Translations under genes and position numbers: made by a program
Notes under the pieces: generated by a model
What the model saw: the letters and a program-made list of their open reading frames with translations, nothing else
Told to the model about the DNA's origin: nothing
The model's database searches: none
DNA from: Candidatus Avelusimicrobium faecicola
Lineage (GTDB): Bacteria; Elusimicrobiota; Elusimicrobia; Elusimicrobiales; Elusimicrobiaceae
DNA: 26,369 bases
Assembly (NCBI GenBank): GCA_900540405.1
Contig: UQFW01000013.1
Span: forward strand, 1-26,369
Direction of reading: 5' to 3'
Part shown: piece by piece, positions 5,893 to 15,298 of the stretch
How the letters are laid out: every line of letters begins with the position of its first letter
How positions within the stretch are numbered: the first letter of the stretch is position 1

Positions 5893-6576
5893 ATGGATAT
5901 TAAAGCCCGCCTAGCCCAACTGGCAGATGAAAAATACCGCCTGTTTTCGGCCGCACTCCTACCGGGGGTTTCCACCCCGCTACTGGGGGTGCGTATGCCC
6001 GCTTTGCGCCAACTGGCCAGAGAACTCGTCCGCCGCTACGGGGAAGAAGCGCTTTTGCACCTTACCCAAGATTCTTTGGAAGAAATTATGCTCCAAGGCA
6101 TTATTATCGGCCTACTGAAAGGCACGCCGCAGGAAGCATTTAAGCGGGCCGAAACATTTATCCCCCGCATAAACTGTTGGAGCGTTTGCGATTGCTTTTG
6201 TGCCGGCTTTACCACGGCGCGCACGCACCCGCAAGAAACGTGGGAATTTTTACAGCCGTATTTTAAGGATAAGCGGGAGTATTTTTTCCGCACGGCGGTA
6301 GTGACGGGCCTGTTCCATTTTGCTAAACCGCCTTATGCCGCGCGGCTAATCCAACGGCTCAAAACGCCGCCCACACAGGCTTTTTATGCCCAAATGGCGG
6401 TGGCGTGGGCCTTGGCAGAACTGGCGTTGTCCGTCCCGCAAGAGGTGCTGGCGTTTTTACAACAAAACACGCTGGACAAATTTACCCACAACAAAGCCAT
6501 TCAAAAAATGCAGGAATCGTTCCGCGTGCCGCCCGAAGTAAAAGAAGCGGCCCGCGCCCTGCGCCGCCCGCGGTAA
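5893..6576 (+). CDS. alkD: AlkD-like DNA glycosylase (HEAT-repeat DNA alkylation repair protein)
   Basis: Excises alkylated purines such as N3- and N7-alkyl bases. The 227-residue all-helical protein has the AlkD signature residues of the DNA-facing groove: NCWSVCD (Trp96, Asp100), FFRTAVV (Arg133) and VAWALAE (Trp172). These align in spacing with the catalytic and DNA-contacting Trp/Asp/Arg/Trp set known in Bacillus AlkD, so it is likely active. Cysteines in the CWSVCDCFC stretch are unusual but fall outside those residues. No Shine-Dalgarno sequence precedes the ATG at 5893. A TAAAAT hexamer ends 7 nt upstream, which suggests a leaderless message. It converges on pbpC with 53 bp between and no clear terminator. 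Confidence 0.88.
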   Translation: MDIKARLAQLADEKYRLFSAALLPGVSTPLLGVRMPALRQLARELVRRYGEEALLHLTQDSLEEIMLQGIIIGLLKGTPQEAFKRAETFIPRINCWSVCDCFCAGFTTARTHPQETWEFLQPYFKDKREYFFRTAVVTGLFHFAKPPYAARLIQRLKTPPTQAFYAQMAVAWALAELALSVPQEVLAFLQQNTLDKFTHNKAIQKMQESFRVPPEVKEAARALRRPR

Positions 6577-6629
6577 AAAAGATTTTTCCAATATCTCAAG
6601 AGCAACAGCTTACTTAAAAGCGCCCCGGG

Positions 6630-8738
6630 TTATTGTAATACTTCAAAGCGGATGGTGTCCGTTTCGGCTCCGCAACGCAAGGCCAAACGGTGTTTGCCGG
6701 GCGCAATTTTCCACCACACATTGTTCCCCTGCCCTTTTATTTTTTTATCCAGCACCCATTGGCAAAATTCCGGGTGCGCCGCCTCGGCCTGAAATAAAAT
6801 TTGTTGGGAATCGGGCGCGACGGCCGGGTCCCACTTAAAAACATCTCCGTTTTGCGGGAACGTGATACGCGCCGCCGGGGCTAATGCTTGGTGGCGGCCG
6901 TCACAAATACTATCCGGCAGTTTGTCCACCAAAAAATAATCCGTTTGCGTGCGGGTGCAGTTTTTCCCGGCGGGCAGCCCGCTTTGCGCGCACACCGTCA
7001 CGGCTTTTACCCCGTCCGACAATGTAAAACGCGGGCTGGGGTAAACGCTTTGCATATAAACGGCCAAATCGTGCAGAATGGGGGCCGCGCCCGAAATACC
7101 GGACACGCGGCGCATGGGCGAGCCGTCAAAATTTCCGGCCCAAACCGCCACCGTCCACCGCGGGGTATAGCCGATAGCAAAATTATCGCGGTAATCTTTG
7201 GAAGTGCCTGTTTTGGCGGCCATTTCAAACGGCACCTGCAAGGGCGAATTTAACCCGAACGCATCCGCCCGCGCCGCGTTATCTTTCAGCATATCCGTCA
7301 CCAAAAAGCTCACGCGCTCGTCAAACACGCGCCGCACCGCGCCCGGCCCGCCGATAACCGGGGTTTCGGCCAGTAAAACCGGCTTATAAAGCCCGCCGCG
7401 CGCCAACGTGGCATACGCGCCCGCCAAATCCAATAGCCGCACCTCGCCCGCGCCTAGTGAAAGCCCCAACCCGTAAAACCCGGCCGGTTTATTTAGCGTA
7501 GTAAGCCCCAGTTGGCGCAACCCGGCCAGTAGGGTAGGCGCGCCCACCGCCGCGGCCACCTTGACCGCCGGAATGTTGTAAGAACACGCTAGCGCTTTAC
7601 GCGCGCTGACCCACCCGTGGAAAGTGCCGTCATAATTGCGGGGGCGGTATCCGTCTTCAAAAAAGGTGTCTTCATCTTTCATCATATAAGACGGATAAAA
7701 CCCCTTATCCATCCCCAGCGCATACACAAACGGTTTTAAGGCGGAGCCCGGCTGGCGCAACGCGCGCACGCCGTCCACCTGCCCCGCGTGGCGGGTATCA
7801 TTAAAATCGGCAGAGCCCACATACGCCAACACGCCCCCGGTGCGGTTATCCAGCACCACCGCGGCGGCGTTAGTCACGTTTTCCTGCGTGAAGCGCGCCA
7901 GTTGGTTTTGCACAATTTGCGCCGCGCGGGTTTGCACGCGCGCATCCAACGTACTGTAAATATCCGCCGTATCCGGCCCGGCCAGTTGCGCCAAATAGCG
8001 GGTAAAATGCGGGGCGGAAAACGGCCGCGGGGCCGCTTGCAGGGTGAGGGGCTCGGCCAGGGCCATTTGGTAGACGTCTTGGTCTATAAAGCCGTTTTGG
8101 CGCATCAGCCGCAAAACCGCGTTGCGGCGCTTTTGGCAAGACCGGGGATGTTTGACAGGGTCAAAACGCACCGGGGATTGAATCATCCCCGCCAGGGTGG
8201 CCGCCTGCGCGACGGACAACTCCGCCGCCGGACAACCAAAGTAATAATTGGACGCCGCCTCTACCCCTTGGGTCAGCGCGCCGAACTCCAACAAATTAAA
8301 ATATTCTTCCAAAATTTCTTCTTTCGTTTTTCCGCGCTCCAATAACAGCGCGTTCCACGCCTCTTTGGCTTTGCCCCACAACGTGCGCGGGCGCGGCTCA
8401 ATCACGCGCGCCAACTGCTGGGTAATGGTGGACGCGCCCGACACCACTTCCCCCTCTTTGGCGTTTTGCCACGCGGCGCGCAAAACGGCTTTATAGTCCA
8501 CCCCCGGGTGCATAAAAAAGCGTTTGTCTTCGGCCGATACCGCCGCCAAAATAAGCCAGGGCGATACTTGGGCCAGTTCTATGGGGCGGAAATACGTTTG
8601 CTGTTGGGATAAATACCCGCGCATGGGTACGCCGTAGCGGTCATAAATTTGCAAAGACGGCGCCAAAGAAATTTCTTCCCCGCCGGACAGACGGGGAAGA
8701 AAACACAAACATACGGCCAGTAAAACAAACTTTTTCAT
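6630..8738 (-). CDS. pbpC: Penicillin-binding protein 1C (glycosyltransferase/transpeptidase)
   Basis: A periplasm-facing bifunctional peptidoglycan synthase of 702 residues. An N-terminal hydrophobic signal/anchor lies at 1-20. The GT51 domain has Glu70 in SAEDKRFFMHPGVD and SGASTITQQLAR (100-111). The transpeptidase domain has Ser332 in SALK, SYN at 386-388 and KTGTS at 509-513. The last 90 residues match the BiPBP_C domain typical of PBP1C. All catalytic motifs are intact. The start codon overlaps the stop of the alpha-2-macroglobulin gene (TAATG), so translation is coupled. This pairing is well known in proteobacteria, where the macroglobulin is thought to trap invading proteases while PBP1C repairs the wall. 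The N-terminus is short and could be a cleavable signal rather than a membrane anchor. Confidence 0.95.
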   Translation of the reverse strand: MKKFVLLAVCLCFLPRLSGGEEISLAPSLQIYDRYGVPMRGYLSQQQTYFRPIELAQVSPWLILAAVSAEDKRFFMHPGVDYKAVLRAAWQNAKEGEVVSGASTITQQLARVIEPRPRTLWGKAKEAWNALLLERGKTKEEILEEYFNLLEFGALTQGVEAASNYYFGCPAAELSVAQAATLAGMIQSPVRFDPVKHPRSCQKRRNAVLRLMRQNGFIDQDVYQMALAEPLTLQAAPRPFSAPHFTRYLAQLAGPDTADIYSTLDARVQTRAAQIVQNQLARFTQENVTNAAAVVLDNRTGGVLAYVGSADFNDTRHAGQVDGVRALRQPGSALKPFVYALGMDKGFYPSYMMKDEDTFFEDGYRPRNYDGTFHGWVSARKALACSYNIPAVKVAAAVGAPTLLAGLRQLGLTTLNKPAGFYGLGLSLGAGEVRLLDLAGAYATLARGGLYKPVLLAETPVIGGPGAVRRVFDERVSFLVTDMLKDNAARADAFGLNSPLQVPFEMAAKTGTSKDYRDNFAIGYTPRWTVAVWAGNFDGSPMRRVSGISGAAPILHDLAVYMQSVYPSPRFTLSDGVKAVTVCAQSGLPAGKNCTRTQTDYFLVDKLPDSICDGRHQALAPAARITFPQNGDVFKWDPAVAPDSQQILFQAEAAHPEFCQWVLDKKIKGQGNNVWWKIAPGKHRLALRCGAETDTIRFEVLQ

Positions 8739-11700
8739 TACGGTTCTATACGCAGGGTTTGGGTAGCCGTGCGGCCGAACACCGCCGGCTCATACATCAT
8801 GTGCGCCCAGGCACTCGGGTATGCAAACATGCCCGGCACCGTGGAAGACACCAAATAAGTAAACGTATGTTCCCCGGCGGATAAATAATCGGCAAATGCC
8901 ACAATGCGAGAGTCGTACTGTTCACTTCTAAAGAAGCTCCCCCAATCCGGCGTTTGCAAGTCGGCTCCGTCAGCGGTGGCTTCGTCCGCCACGGCTACAT
9001 CAACCTGACTTTCGGTAGCCAGGGCCGTACTCACTAATTCAAACCCGGCCGGTAAAAAGTCCTCCAGTACCACAAAAGAGCGGGAGCCGGAAGATTTTAC
9101 CGTCAGCGTCACTTTGTAGCGTTCCCCGGCCTTAAACGCTTGCACGGCTTTGCCGTCCAACGTGGTAAGGGCGCGTTTTACGCTAAACCCGGCGTCCACC
9201 GGCGTATCAAAATACAGCGGCGCATACACTTGGCTGAGCGCATAAAACAGCGTGCCGGAGCCGTTTTTGGTAAACACGGCAGGCGCTTCTTTCCCCGCCG
9301 CATACACTTGGCTAAACGGCACCGCAAAGGTTTGTGCGTTTACACTGCGCCCCGCAAAAGAAGCCGTTAATTTTTGGGCGGCCCCTAACTGGATAGCCGC
9401 GGTAAAATCCGGCTCCGCGCTTTCCTGCTTGCGGTAGTAAGTATCCAACGCGCCGAATACCGCCGCGTTTACACTGGTGTTTTCCCAACGGCCTTGCGCG
9501 TTTAGCTGGGTCATCAGCCAGTTGACCACCTTGTACGGAGCGGGCATTTCCACCCCGGCTTGCAGGGCGGCATCCAAGGTAATAGCGGTGGTTTTGACGT
9601 CTTCAAAATGCAACCACGGCAAGGCAGACGAAGCCTGAAAGTGAACGGTATTAGGCAGAATAACGGCCCCGGCAAGCAGTAAATCCGCCAGGTTTTGCCG
9701 TTCTGCGGCGGAACCGTATTTACCGGACACAGTGGCTTTTAACAAGTAAGCCACCGCCGCCTGCGGCAGGTTTTCGCGCTTCATATACAAGGTATTAAAG
9801 CGCGCGGTTTCTTTTTGGTTGTATAGCGCCAGCACATATACGGCGTATGCGTGGGCGGTGTCTTTTTCCGCCTGGGAATACGGGTAGGCCATGCGGTTTT
9901 GCGTGCCGAACGAATTTTTAAGCCATTTTACGGCGGCGGACAACGCTTTTTCGTCCACGCGGTAGCCTTTTTGTTTGGCCAAATAGTTTACTTCCAACGC
10001 ATAAGCCGTCACATACGGGTCCGGCAGGGAGTCCGGCCAATAGGCAAACCCGCCCGACGGATACTGGTATTTGGCAATTTCGTCCAAAATGGCCTGCGTT
10101 TGTTGGCGCAAAGCGGCGGTGTCGCCCAATTTGAACGCATCAATTAAATCCGCCCCTTGCACCACAGGCAAGATTTTAGACATTTTTTGTTCCAAACAAT
10201 CGTACGGATAAGTAAGCAAATACAGCATGGAGCCTTTCAAGTTTACAAGCGCGGTGGAAGAAACCGCCGTTTCCACCCGGTTATTGCCTTGCAAATTGAG
10301 GTTTTCCGGCTCTTGCAAAACTTCCTTTTGGGTGGAATCAGTAGCGGCATAAGTGGATAAAGTTTGCTCTTTTTCCACCGTTTCCACCGTAAACTTCACT
10401 TTTACGCCGTCACTTTCCTGCGCGCCCCGGGCCGTAAAAGCAATTTCCGCCGGGCCGTTTTCCGCGGCTTCGCAATCCCAATACACCGCTTGCGACGTGC
10501 CTTTTGCCACCTGGATAGTCTTTTCTTCCGGCGCCAGTTTAACGGCCCCGGTGGCCGCCGCGCTCAATTTGAGCTGGCCTTTTTTATCGGCGTAATTATG
10601 CACCACGGCCCCGCACAAAAAGCGGTCCCCTTTGCGGGCAAAGCGCGGCAGGGCGGACGTAAGCATAAGAGGTTTGGCTACTTTAATACTGCTTTCGGCC
10701 GAGCCGAACTCCGCCGCCGTCACGCCGACGGCCATTACGCGAAATGTAGTTAAGTTATCCGGCAGTTTGAATTTTACCTCTGCGCGGCCTTTGGCGTCCG
10801 TCACCACATTGGCGTTAAAGTAGGGCGTAAATTCAAAATTGCCGCGCAAATCCGCGCCGCCCAGTTGGTCCAACGCACCGCCGCCACCGCCGCGGTTTTC
10901 GCCCTTTTCGCCAAAGTTGCGCTGGCCGATAATTAAGGAGCGGTTATCCGCCGTGGAAACCGCCACCGGGCGGGAGCCGTAAAACGCCTTAAACAAATCC
11001 GGCGTTTTATAGGCCGTAAGCGCTAAAATACCTTCGTCCACCGCGTAAACGGTCACTTCCGCCGGCACATTTTTGCCTTTCACCCGCGTACGCAGGGAAA
11101 GGGTCACTTCTTCGCCGGGGCGGTATTCTTTTTTATTGGTTTTTAATTGGGTATCCAGGCGGCGGCTTTCCGGCTGCACATTCAAAACAGCGTAGCCTTG
11201 TTTGGCTTGCGGTTTGCCCAAATCCAACCCGTCCGCATCAAAATCCATAGAGCTGCGCCCGCGCACCAACGTCACGCTAACGTACACATTGGGCAGGTAT
11301 TCCGGCTTGACGGGCACTTCCACATAATCTGCCCCGCCTTTGATGGGCGCTGTCCACGCGTCCAACACTTTTTCGCGCTCCACGCTTACCAACGCCAGGG
11401 CGTTTTCGTACGGGGATTCCACCTGCACTTTTGCCGTTTGGCCCGGTTTGTAGGAGTCTTTATCCGTTTTTAAGGTTAAAATATCGTCATCCGATTTTTT
11501 CCAATAGGCTTCCCCCTTGCCAAACACAACAAACTGGAACCCGCCCAATACTTTGCGCCCGGCGGAATCCTGCGTGGAAAAAGTAATGTAATAAGAGCCC
11601 GGCTCCGTGGGTGTATACGCATAGCGGTAGCCTTCCGCCGGCAAGGTAAAAGCGGACGACGGAAAATCCTTCACTTTTTTACTGCTGACCCATTCCAAGC

Positions 11701-14446
11701 GGCCCGAAAGCCCTGTTTTACGCACGCTGAACCATTGTTCTTTGCGTATTTCCACCTTTACGGCCGCCGTGGTGCGCACCCCGGCCGGAGTGACGGCCAC
11801 TACGTCCGCCTCTATGGGTTTGCCGACCTCGGTATTGGAAACATCATTTTTTACGCCCAAATAAAACCCGGCCGGGCTCAACCGTACAGACGTGCGGGCA
11901 AACAGCTCTTGGTTCGCCGGAGATTGCACCCCGGTTTCCGCATAAATGTCTAACGGTACTTCCGTTTTGGGCATAGGTAAAGTAAAACGCACGGAGCCTG
12001 TTTTATCTAACTCTCCGTTTGCCTGCAATAACACCTTGTTTTCCGTCTTTTGTTCGGAGCGCAAAAAGTACGGGGTAAAATCGTATCCGTCAAACCCCTT
12101 GATGTTGAGCGAATACACCGGCACTTGGCGCACCGTCCAACGGGCCTTTCCCCCCGCTACCGGGGCCCCGAACAAATAATCGGCCGTGGCCAAAAACTGC
12201 GCCTGTTGTCCGGGGGTATAATTTTCTTCCCCCGCGCGCAAGGTGACCCGGAACTCCGCCTGTTTGGCGGCTTCCACATTAAAATAAAAACTGGTGCCCT
12301 GCACATTGGTTTCCCCTTGCGGCACAAACGAAACCTGCCACTGCCCGGTAGGCGCATTGGAAGGAAGCGGCAAATCAAAATGAAACGTACCGAAGGCGGA
12401 AGAAACGGCTACATTTTGCTTAAATGCTTCTTCCCCGCGGGAATTGTACGCATAAACCGTACCGCGCACATAACCGGGCAAACTCCAAACGCCGTTTTTA
12501 AGCGTGCGGAACACCCCTTTTACATGGGCCGTTTCGCCGGGGCGGTAAATACCGCGGTCCGCAAACAACTGCATTTGGTTGATAGTTTCCTGCGGGTTGT
12601 AATCATAATTCAAATTAAACCGCCAGGGCTCCAAACCGTTGTTCCAATCACTGCTGACAACGGCATCCCCGCCCGGGCTGGATACAAACGCGTAAAGCTC
12701 CGGCTTGCCCCAACCGGATTGTTCTATGTCCAGTTTTTTCCAACCGGGGGCTTGCACCAGGCCGTTCATATCGGTAGAGCCGCTCCACAATACTTTATTG
12801 GTTTTGTCCCGCAACTCCACGCCCAAATTGGGCATAGGTTCCGCCGTTTTTAAGTGCGTCACCCATAATAAGGTATTATCCGGCGAAGTTTTGAACGTAA
12901 TGCCCAAATCCGTAATGTTGGAAAGCGCGCTGACCCAACAGTAGCCGTCTTTGCGCCATTTACTGGGCACGCGCACTTGGCTGAAAATAATGCTGTCTTT
13001 GGCGGTAGGGGCGAATTTTTCCAAATCAAAATACGTTTTGACGGATTTATCTTTAGGCGTGCGGAACGCATAATTTCCGTCAAAGGTGGCGTTTTTGATT
13101 TCTTTTTTGGAGCAATAGCCGGCGCTTTCCCGCTGGAACGGAATAAAGGTATCTTTGGCCAAAGCCACTGCCTGCGTTTCCAACTGCGGGGTATTGACCA
13201 GCTCTATCGGCAAGCGGGCCGGCAAATAGCTTTCCAATACGCCGGTTCCGCCTTGATAATCCACCGCCGGGCAATAGCCCTCGTTGGTAAAAGTAAAGGT
13301 TTCTTCCTGCCCTAAACGGTTGCCGTAAATATCTTGCAGGCCGGGGGCCAGGCGCACCGTCACGCTTTGGCCGGGCGCTAATTTTAAGAAGGATAGCGGC
13401 GTATCAAAATAGGCTTCCTGCACGGCGCCGGGTTTTTCGGCTTCCGCACCGGTGGCGGGCAAATGTTCCGCGCCCAGTGCCATTTCGTCCGCTTCCGATA
13501 AACGGCCCTTAGCCTCGGCCGGAGTGACCGTAGCCGCGGCCAGTAAATCTTTCAACCGCACCGGGGAAGAAAATTTTACGCTGGGCGCATACGGCAAACA
13601 TCCGGCCGTGGTGGCCCCCAGCGTTTTAAGCGCGGGATAAGTATAAAAAGTAAGTTCATACGGCTTTTTTAACCCCAAAGGCCCCTCGGCCCCCGGGAAG
13701 TTCTCCTGCACCGTAAGCGTATATTTAACCCCTCTTTTAAGCGGTTTTGCCGGGCTGACGGCTAACATATCGCTGCGGGTTTCCCAGGCAAAATCCCGCT
13801 GGTGTTCTTCGGGCGCCACCTCACGCACTAACAGCGGCACCGTTTTAAGCACCGGCTTTTGCGCTTTTTTGCCGCCGCCCATGCGCGATAAAAATTTAGA
13901 TACTACCGAGCTTTCCGGCTCCTCTTGGTAAGAAAGCGTTAAAAACTTTTCCGCGCGCGCCAAATCCGGCCGGGTGGAAAAGACAATATATAAGGTGGGG
14001 TTCAGGGATAGCCAGCGTTCGTCTTTAGCCGGGCGCGTGGAACGCACAAAAATACGCGGCGTGGTGAAAGTAAACGAATAATCGTCCGGCAGTTTGGCGC
14101 CGTTTACGGCCGAAGCAAACCCTTTTTTAAGCATTACCCGGTATTGCGTGGCAAGCGGCCAGTTTTCGCTGGGCTCAAACAACAGCGTTTGCGTACCGCT
14201 AAAGCGGCAGGAGCCTTTTACGGCAGGGGTAATGACCAGCGGACATTTCCCGCCGGCAAAAGAATCTTTTTCGGATAGTTTCCCCACCGGGCGGTTAAAC
14301 GTAATGCTGATAGGGGAATTGCCCGCATACATCAGCTGCCCCTTGGGCGTGGCAGACACCACTTTTAATGTTTTCGGGGCCGCTTGTACAGACACGGCAC
14401 TAAACGCCATAAAAAAGGCCAACAACCAGTTAAATTTATTTTTCAC
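8738..14446 (-). CDS. Bacterial alpha-2-macroglobulin with thioester
   Basis: A large periplasmic protease trap of 1902 residues. I start at the GTG at 14446 because GGAG lies 10 nt upstream and the product then begins with a clean signal peptide (MKNKFNWLLAFFMAF, cleavage after SVQA). The longer ATG frame at 14500 would bury it. There is no lipobox cysteine, unlike the lipoprotein forms, so the product should be soluble in the periplasm. Macroglobulin (MG) domains fill the N-terminal two-thirds, including the conserved LFADRGIYRPGE turn. KPLMLTSALPRFARKGD opens the A2M domain. The thioester motif CLEQ is intact at Cys1417 (codon at 10198-10196). A receptor-binding-like MG domain ends the chain. 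It is about 250 residues longer than the E. coli homologue. It is coupled to pbpC by TAATG. Confidence 0.94.
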   Translation of the reverse strand: MKNKFNWLLAFFMAFSAVSVQAAPKTLKVVSATPKGQLMYAGNSPISITFNRPVGKLSEKDSFAGGKCPLVITPAVKGSCRFSGTQTLLFEPSENWPLATQYRVMLKKGFASAVNGAKLPDDYSFTFTTPRIFVRSTRPAKDERWLSLNPTLYIVFSTRPDLARAEKFLTLSYQEEPESSVVSKFLSRMGGGKKAQKPVLKTVPLLVREVAPEEHQRDFAWETRSDMLAVSPAKPLKRGVKYTLTVQENFPGAEGPLGLKKPYELTFYTYPALKTLGATTAGCLPYAPSVKFSSPVRLKDLLAAATVTPAEAKGRLSEADEMALGAEHLPATGAEAEKPGAVQEAYFDTPLSFLKLAPGQSVTVRLAPGLQDIYGNRLGQEETFTFTNEGYCPAVDYQGGTGVLESYLPARLPIELVNTPQLETQAVALAKDTFIPFQRESAGYCSKKEIKNATFDGNYAFRTPKDKSVKTYFDLEKFAPTAKDSIIFSQVRVPSKWRKDGYCWVSALSNITDLGITFKTSPDNTLLWVTHLKTAEPMPNLGVELRDKTNKVLWSGSTDMNGLVQAPGWKKLDIEQSGWGKPELYAFVSSPGGDAVVSSDWNNGLEPWRFNLNYDYNPQETINQMQLFADRGIYRPGETAHVKGVFRTLKNGVWSLPGYVRGTVYAYNSRGEEAFKQNVAVSSAFGTFHFDLPLPSNAPTGQWQVSFVPQGETNVQGTSFYFNVEAAKQAEFRVTLRAGEENYTPGQQAQFLATADYLFGAPVAGGKARWTVRQVPVYSLNIKGFDGYDFTPYFLRSEQKTENKVLLQANGELDKTGSVRFTLPMPKTEVPLDIYAETGVQSPANQELFARTSVRLSPAGFYLGVKNDVSNTEVGKPIEADVVAVTPAGVRTTAAVKVEIRKEQWFSVRKTGLSGRLEWVSSKKVKDFPSSAFTLPAEGYRYAYTPTEPGSYYITFSTQDSAGRKVLGGFQFVVFGKGEAYWKKSDDDILTLKTDKDSYKPGQTAKVQVESPYENALALVSVEREKVLDAWTAPIKGGADYVEVPVKPEYLPNVYVSVTLVRGRSSMDFDADGLDLGKPQAKQGYAVLNVQPESRRLDTQLKTNKKEYRPGEEVTLSLRTRVKGKNVPAEVTVYAVDEGILALTAYKTPDLFKAFYGSRPVAVSTADNRSLIIGQRNFGEKGENRGGGGGALDQLGGADLRGNFEFTPYFNANVVTDAKGRAEVKFKLPDNLTTFRVMAVGVTAAEFGSAESSIKVAKPLMLTSALPRFARKGDRFLCGAVVHNYADKKGQLKLSAAATGAVKLAPEEKTIQVAKGTSQAVYWDCEAAENGPAEIAFTARGAQESDGVKVKFTVETVEKEQTLSTYAATDSTQKEVLQEPENLNLQGNNRVETAVSSTALVNLKGSMLYLLTYPYDCLEQKMSKILPVVQGADLIDAFKLGDTAALRQQTQAILDEIAKYQYPSGGFAYWPDSLPDPYVTAYALEVNYLAKQKGYRVDEKALSAAVKWLKNSFGTQNRMAYPYSQAEKDTAHAYAVYVLALYNQKETARFNTLYMKRENLPQAAVAYLLKATVSGKYGSAAERQNLADLLLAGAVILPNTVHFQASSALPWLHFEDVKTTAITLDAALQAGVEMPAPYKVVNWLMTQLNAQGRWENTSVNAAVFGALDTYYRKQESAEPDFTAAIQLGAAQKLTASFAGRSVNAQTFAVPFSQVYAAGKEAPAVFTKNGSGTLFYALSQVYAPLYFDTPVDAGFSVKRALTTLDGKAVQAFKAGERYKVTLTVKSSGSRSFVVLEDFLPAGFELVSTALATESQVDVAVADEATADGADLQTPDWGSFFRSEQYDSRIVAFADYLSAGEHTFTYLVSSTVPGMFAYPSAWAHMMYEPAVFGRTATQTLRIEP

Positions 14447-14480
14447 GCAAAAAACTCCTTTCCACCAATATATATCTTTT

Positions 14481-14509
14481 ATTGTACTTATTTTTACCAT
14501 TCCTGGCTA
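14481..14509 (-). promoter_or_regulatory. Promoter for the macroglobulin-pbpC operon
   Basis: TAGCCA (14509-14504), a 17-bp spacer and TACAAT (14486-14481) on the minus strand. The -35 matches the consensus at four of six positions. The start would be near 14474, about 28 nt before the GTG start codon. Confidence 0.45.
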
Positions 14510-14544
14510 TTTATGCCGGTGGCCCTAAAAAGGGCTCAAATTAG

Positions 14545-14550
14545 TATAAT
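14545..14550 (+). promoter_or_regulatory. -10 box TATAAT 7 nt before an ATG (leaderless-type start)
   Basis: A perfect TATAAT ends at 14550 and the ATG of the next gene begins at 14558. No ribosome site lies between. A -35 is not evident. Confidence 0.55.
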
Positions 14551-14557
14551 AGCTAAT

Positions 14558-15298
14558 ATGCTAGGTTTACATTGGCGCACTATTTTTAGTTTTACCGTTT
14601 ATCACCGTTTAGCGGCCGCTACCAAATGGCAAGTGGGCCTGTTTGTGTTTTATTTGTTTTTGCTTTCCCTCTTGGCCTTAAACTTATTTATGGGCCGCTA
14701 TTTGCGGGAACAGCTCCCCCTAATGATTAAAAACTTCCCGGAAGTGACGTTTGAAAAGGGGCACTTAAAAGCACCGCAAAACCCGGTGGATTTTACTATT
14801 CCCAAAAGCGGGTTTGCCCTGCATTTTGATTCTGCCCTAAAAACACCGCCTGCAAAGGAAGATTTCGTCCGCCATAACTGGGCCGCCGTGGTGGGGCCGG
14901 ACGGCGTTTATATGCCCGCGGCCGCCGGCGTGCAAAAAAACATACTGCCCGCCACGTTTACGTTTACCACGTCGCAAGCCTTTTTGGCCCAACATAAAGA
15001 GGTACTGCAAGGCACGCTTCGCGCCATTGGGTTTATGGCTTCTTTTATGCTTATCCCGCTGATGTTTTTTTACTTTTTCTGCGCCGGGATGGCGGTGGGC
15101 GTGTTTTTGCGCCTGATTTACGGCGTGCGGGTGGCCCTGGGTACGCTTGCCAAATGGAGCCTGTTTTTAATGGGGCCGCTGTGCGTGTTGTGGTACCTGA
15201 ACTTATTTATAGGGGTTCCGCTTTTTACGCTGGCGGTTATTTTTGTATGTATTATTTACTTACAGCAAATTTTTAACACATTACCGGAGAGAAATTAA
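14558..15298 (+). CDS. DUF1189-like integral membrane protein
   Basis: A 246-residue membrane protein: one hydrophobic helix near residues 28-48, an extracytoplasmic domain of about 115 residues (FPEVTFEKGHLKAP, FTIPKSGFALHFDS), and three or so hydrophobic segments from about 160 to the end. This topology and the 'FP.v.f..G.l..p..p' strand pattern resemble the DUF1189 family, whose function is not known. I choose the ATG at 14558 because TATAAT ends 7 nt upstream and the next gene's promoter must lie here. In-frame starts further upstream would overlap the divergent macroglobulin gene. The stop abuts the queD start codon, so it is the first gene of the pterin/queuosine/folate operon. A role in that pathway (for example transport) is possible but unsupported. 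Confidence 0.6.
   Translation: MLGLHWRTIFSFTVYHRLAAATKWQVGLFVFYLFLLSLLALNLFMGRYLREQLPLMIKNFPEVTFEKGHLKAPQNPVDFTIPKSGFALHFDSALKTPPAKEDFVRHNWAAVVGPDGVYMPAAAGVQKNILPATFTFTTSQAFLAQHKEVLQGTLRAIGFMASFMLIPLMFFYFFCAGMAVGVFLRLIYGVRVALGTLAKWSLFLMGPLCVLWYLNLFIGVPLFTLAVIFVCIIYLQQIFNTLPERN

Noticed and set aside
7788..8345. A 185-codon plus-strand frame inside pbpC
   Set aside because: It is antisense to the glycosyltransferase and linker region of pbpC with intact motifs; its composition is that of a shadow frame.
12050..12853. A 267-codon plus-strand frame inside the macroglobulin gene
   Set aside because: It is antisense to a strongly supported coding region, is rich in Arg/His/Gly as expected of a mirror frame, and has no domain or start signals.
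14447..14500. Upstream ATG start for the macroglobulin at 14500
   Set aside because: It would put 18 residues, including Trp-Trp, before the signal peptide and cover the ribosome site that serves the GTG at 14446.
14384..14557. Upstream in-frame extension of the DUF1189-like gene to 14384
   Set aside because: It would overlap the 5' end of the divergent macroglobulin gene and place the TATAAT inside the coding region; the first 58 residues have no membrane-protein character.
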